Shown one piece after another: positions 6,012 through 6,243 of a stretch of DNA of 6,243 nucleotides. The stretch comes from Nitriliruptoraceae bacterium (GTDB lineage Bacteria; Actinomycetota; Nitriliruptoria; Nitriliruptorales; Nitriliruptoraceae): assembly GCA_007121975.1 (NCBI GenBank), contig SKJO01000125.1:1-6243 (forward strand), written 5' to 3'. How positions within the stretch are numbered: the stretch's first letter is position 1; each line of letters begins with the position of its first letter. The notes under the pieces are model-generated. The model ran no database searches. It was given only the letters and a program-made list of their open reading frames with translations, and was not told the origin of the DNA. The translations under genes and the position numbers were made by a program.

Positions 6012-6071
6012 GATGCCTCGGGTGATGCGTCGGGTGATGCGTCGGGTGAGGCGTCGGGTGATGCGTCGGGT
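6012..6071. repeat. Five tandem copies of a 12-bp unit
   Basis: Consensus GATGCGTCGGGT, five head-to-tail units (6012, 6024, 6036, 6048 and 6060). Only two bases differ: C for G at position 6 of unit 1 and G for T at position 3 of unit 4. The array ends sharply before CAACGG. It lies 44 bases after the tetR stop in a stretch without a secure gene. Read in the plus frame of 6012 it would encode DASG five times (one EASG). Probably a minisatellite formed by slippage. Confidence 0.9.
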
Positions 6072-6099
6072 CAACGGTGGTCCGACGGGGCGGGGGGTG

Positions 6100-6243
6100 T
6101 CAGGCGCCCGGCACCGCAGCGGCGGCCGTGGCCGGATCCCCGTCTGCGGTCGCCCGATCGCCGCGCGCACGGCCCAGCCACGTGCGCAGCGACGGCGGCC
6201 GAACCCCCGGCAGGTTCGGCCGCCGGGCCGGAACGCGGCCCAC
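6100..6243 (-). CDS. Possible 3' end of an unidentified gene entering from the right
   Basis: Seen: an open minus-strand frame of 47 codons from the window edge to a TGA at 6100-6102. About 85% of its third positions are G or C. It would end WLGRARGDRATADGDP and then an Ala-rich tail, and would converge on tetR. No family is recognised in so short a piece. Against it: a 12-bp-arm inverted repeat lies inside the frame (6193-6225), and other frames here are also open, as expected in GC-rich DNA. It may equally be non-coding. Confidence 0.3.
   Translation of the reverse strand: MGRVPARRPNLPGVRPPSLRTWLGRARGDRATADGDPATAAAAVPGA
6193..6225. repeat. Perfect 12-bp inverted repeat (strong hairpin)
   Basis: CGGCGGCCGAAC (6193-6204) and GTTCGGCCGCCG (6214-6225) are exact complements around a 9-base loop. 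It is the strongest hairpin noticed in the window. It could be a terminator for a gene beyond the edge or for tetR read-through, though no T-run follows on either strand. It lies inside the doubtful minus-strand frame that enters from the right. Confidence 0.7.

Noticed and set aside
6012..6071. CRISPR array
   Set aside because: Units are 12 bp with no spacers; this is a plain tandem repeat.

Overview
The window is very GC-rich (about 70% or more by eye), with G/C-biased third codon positions and strong GAGGAG-type ribosome binding sites. A WhiB-family regulator, a family essentially confined to Actinobacteria and their phages, places it in an actinobacterium. I cannot name the lineage from sequence alone. 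No rRNA, tRNA, CRISPR array or insertion sequence was recognised.

Layout, left to right. (1) 1-856, minus: a tandem universal stress protein whose 3' end runs off the left edge. (2) 857-1044: a 188-base divergent promoter region. (3) 1045-2925, plus: a compact operon of a single-domain CheY-like receiver protein, trpD (anthranilate phosphoribosyltransferase) overlapping it by four bases, and a CsaA-type tRNA-binding protein 16 bases further on. (4) 2937-4718, minus and convergent with csaA: a 593-residue multidomain nuclease. It joins a DEDDh exonuclease to a UvrC/Cho-like GIY-YIG half with four UvrC-type cysteines and a UVR motif. (5) 4832-5083, minus: whiB, with an 8-bp-arm hairpin just after its stop codon. 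(6) 5084-5325: a divergent control region with small dyads. (7) 5326-5967, plus: a TetR-family repressor. (8) 5968-6243: a tract with five 12-bp tandem repeats, a 12-bp-arm hairpin, and a possible 3' end of an unidentified minus-strand gene.

How the genes relate. The receiver, trpD and csaA look co-transcribed and partly translationally coupled, which puts a signalling-type domain directly ahead of a lone tryptophan-biosynthesis gene. The nuclease has its own upstream region containing GAAC-N4-GTTC, the core of the LexA (SOS) operator of Gram-positive bacteria and actinobacteria, 28 bases before its start codon. Together with the domain order, this suggests a DNA-damage-inducible repair nuclease, functionally reminiscent of E. 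coli Cho but carrying its own exonuclease. This is the most interesting observation here. The protein family itself is known in actinobacteria; its regulation and the role of the fusion are inference.
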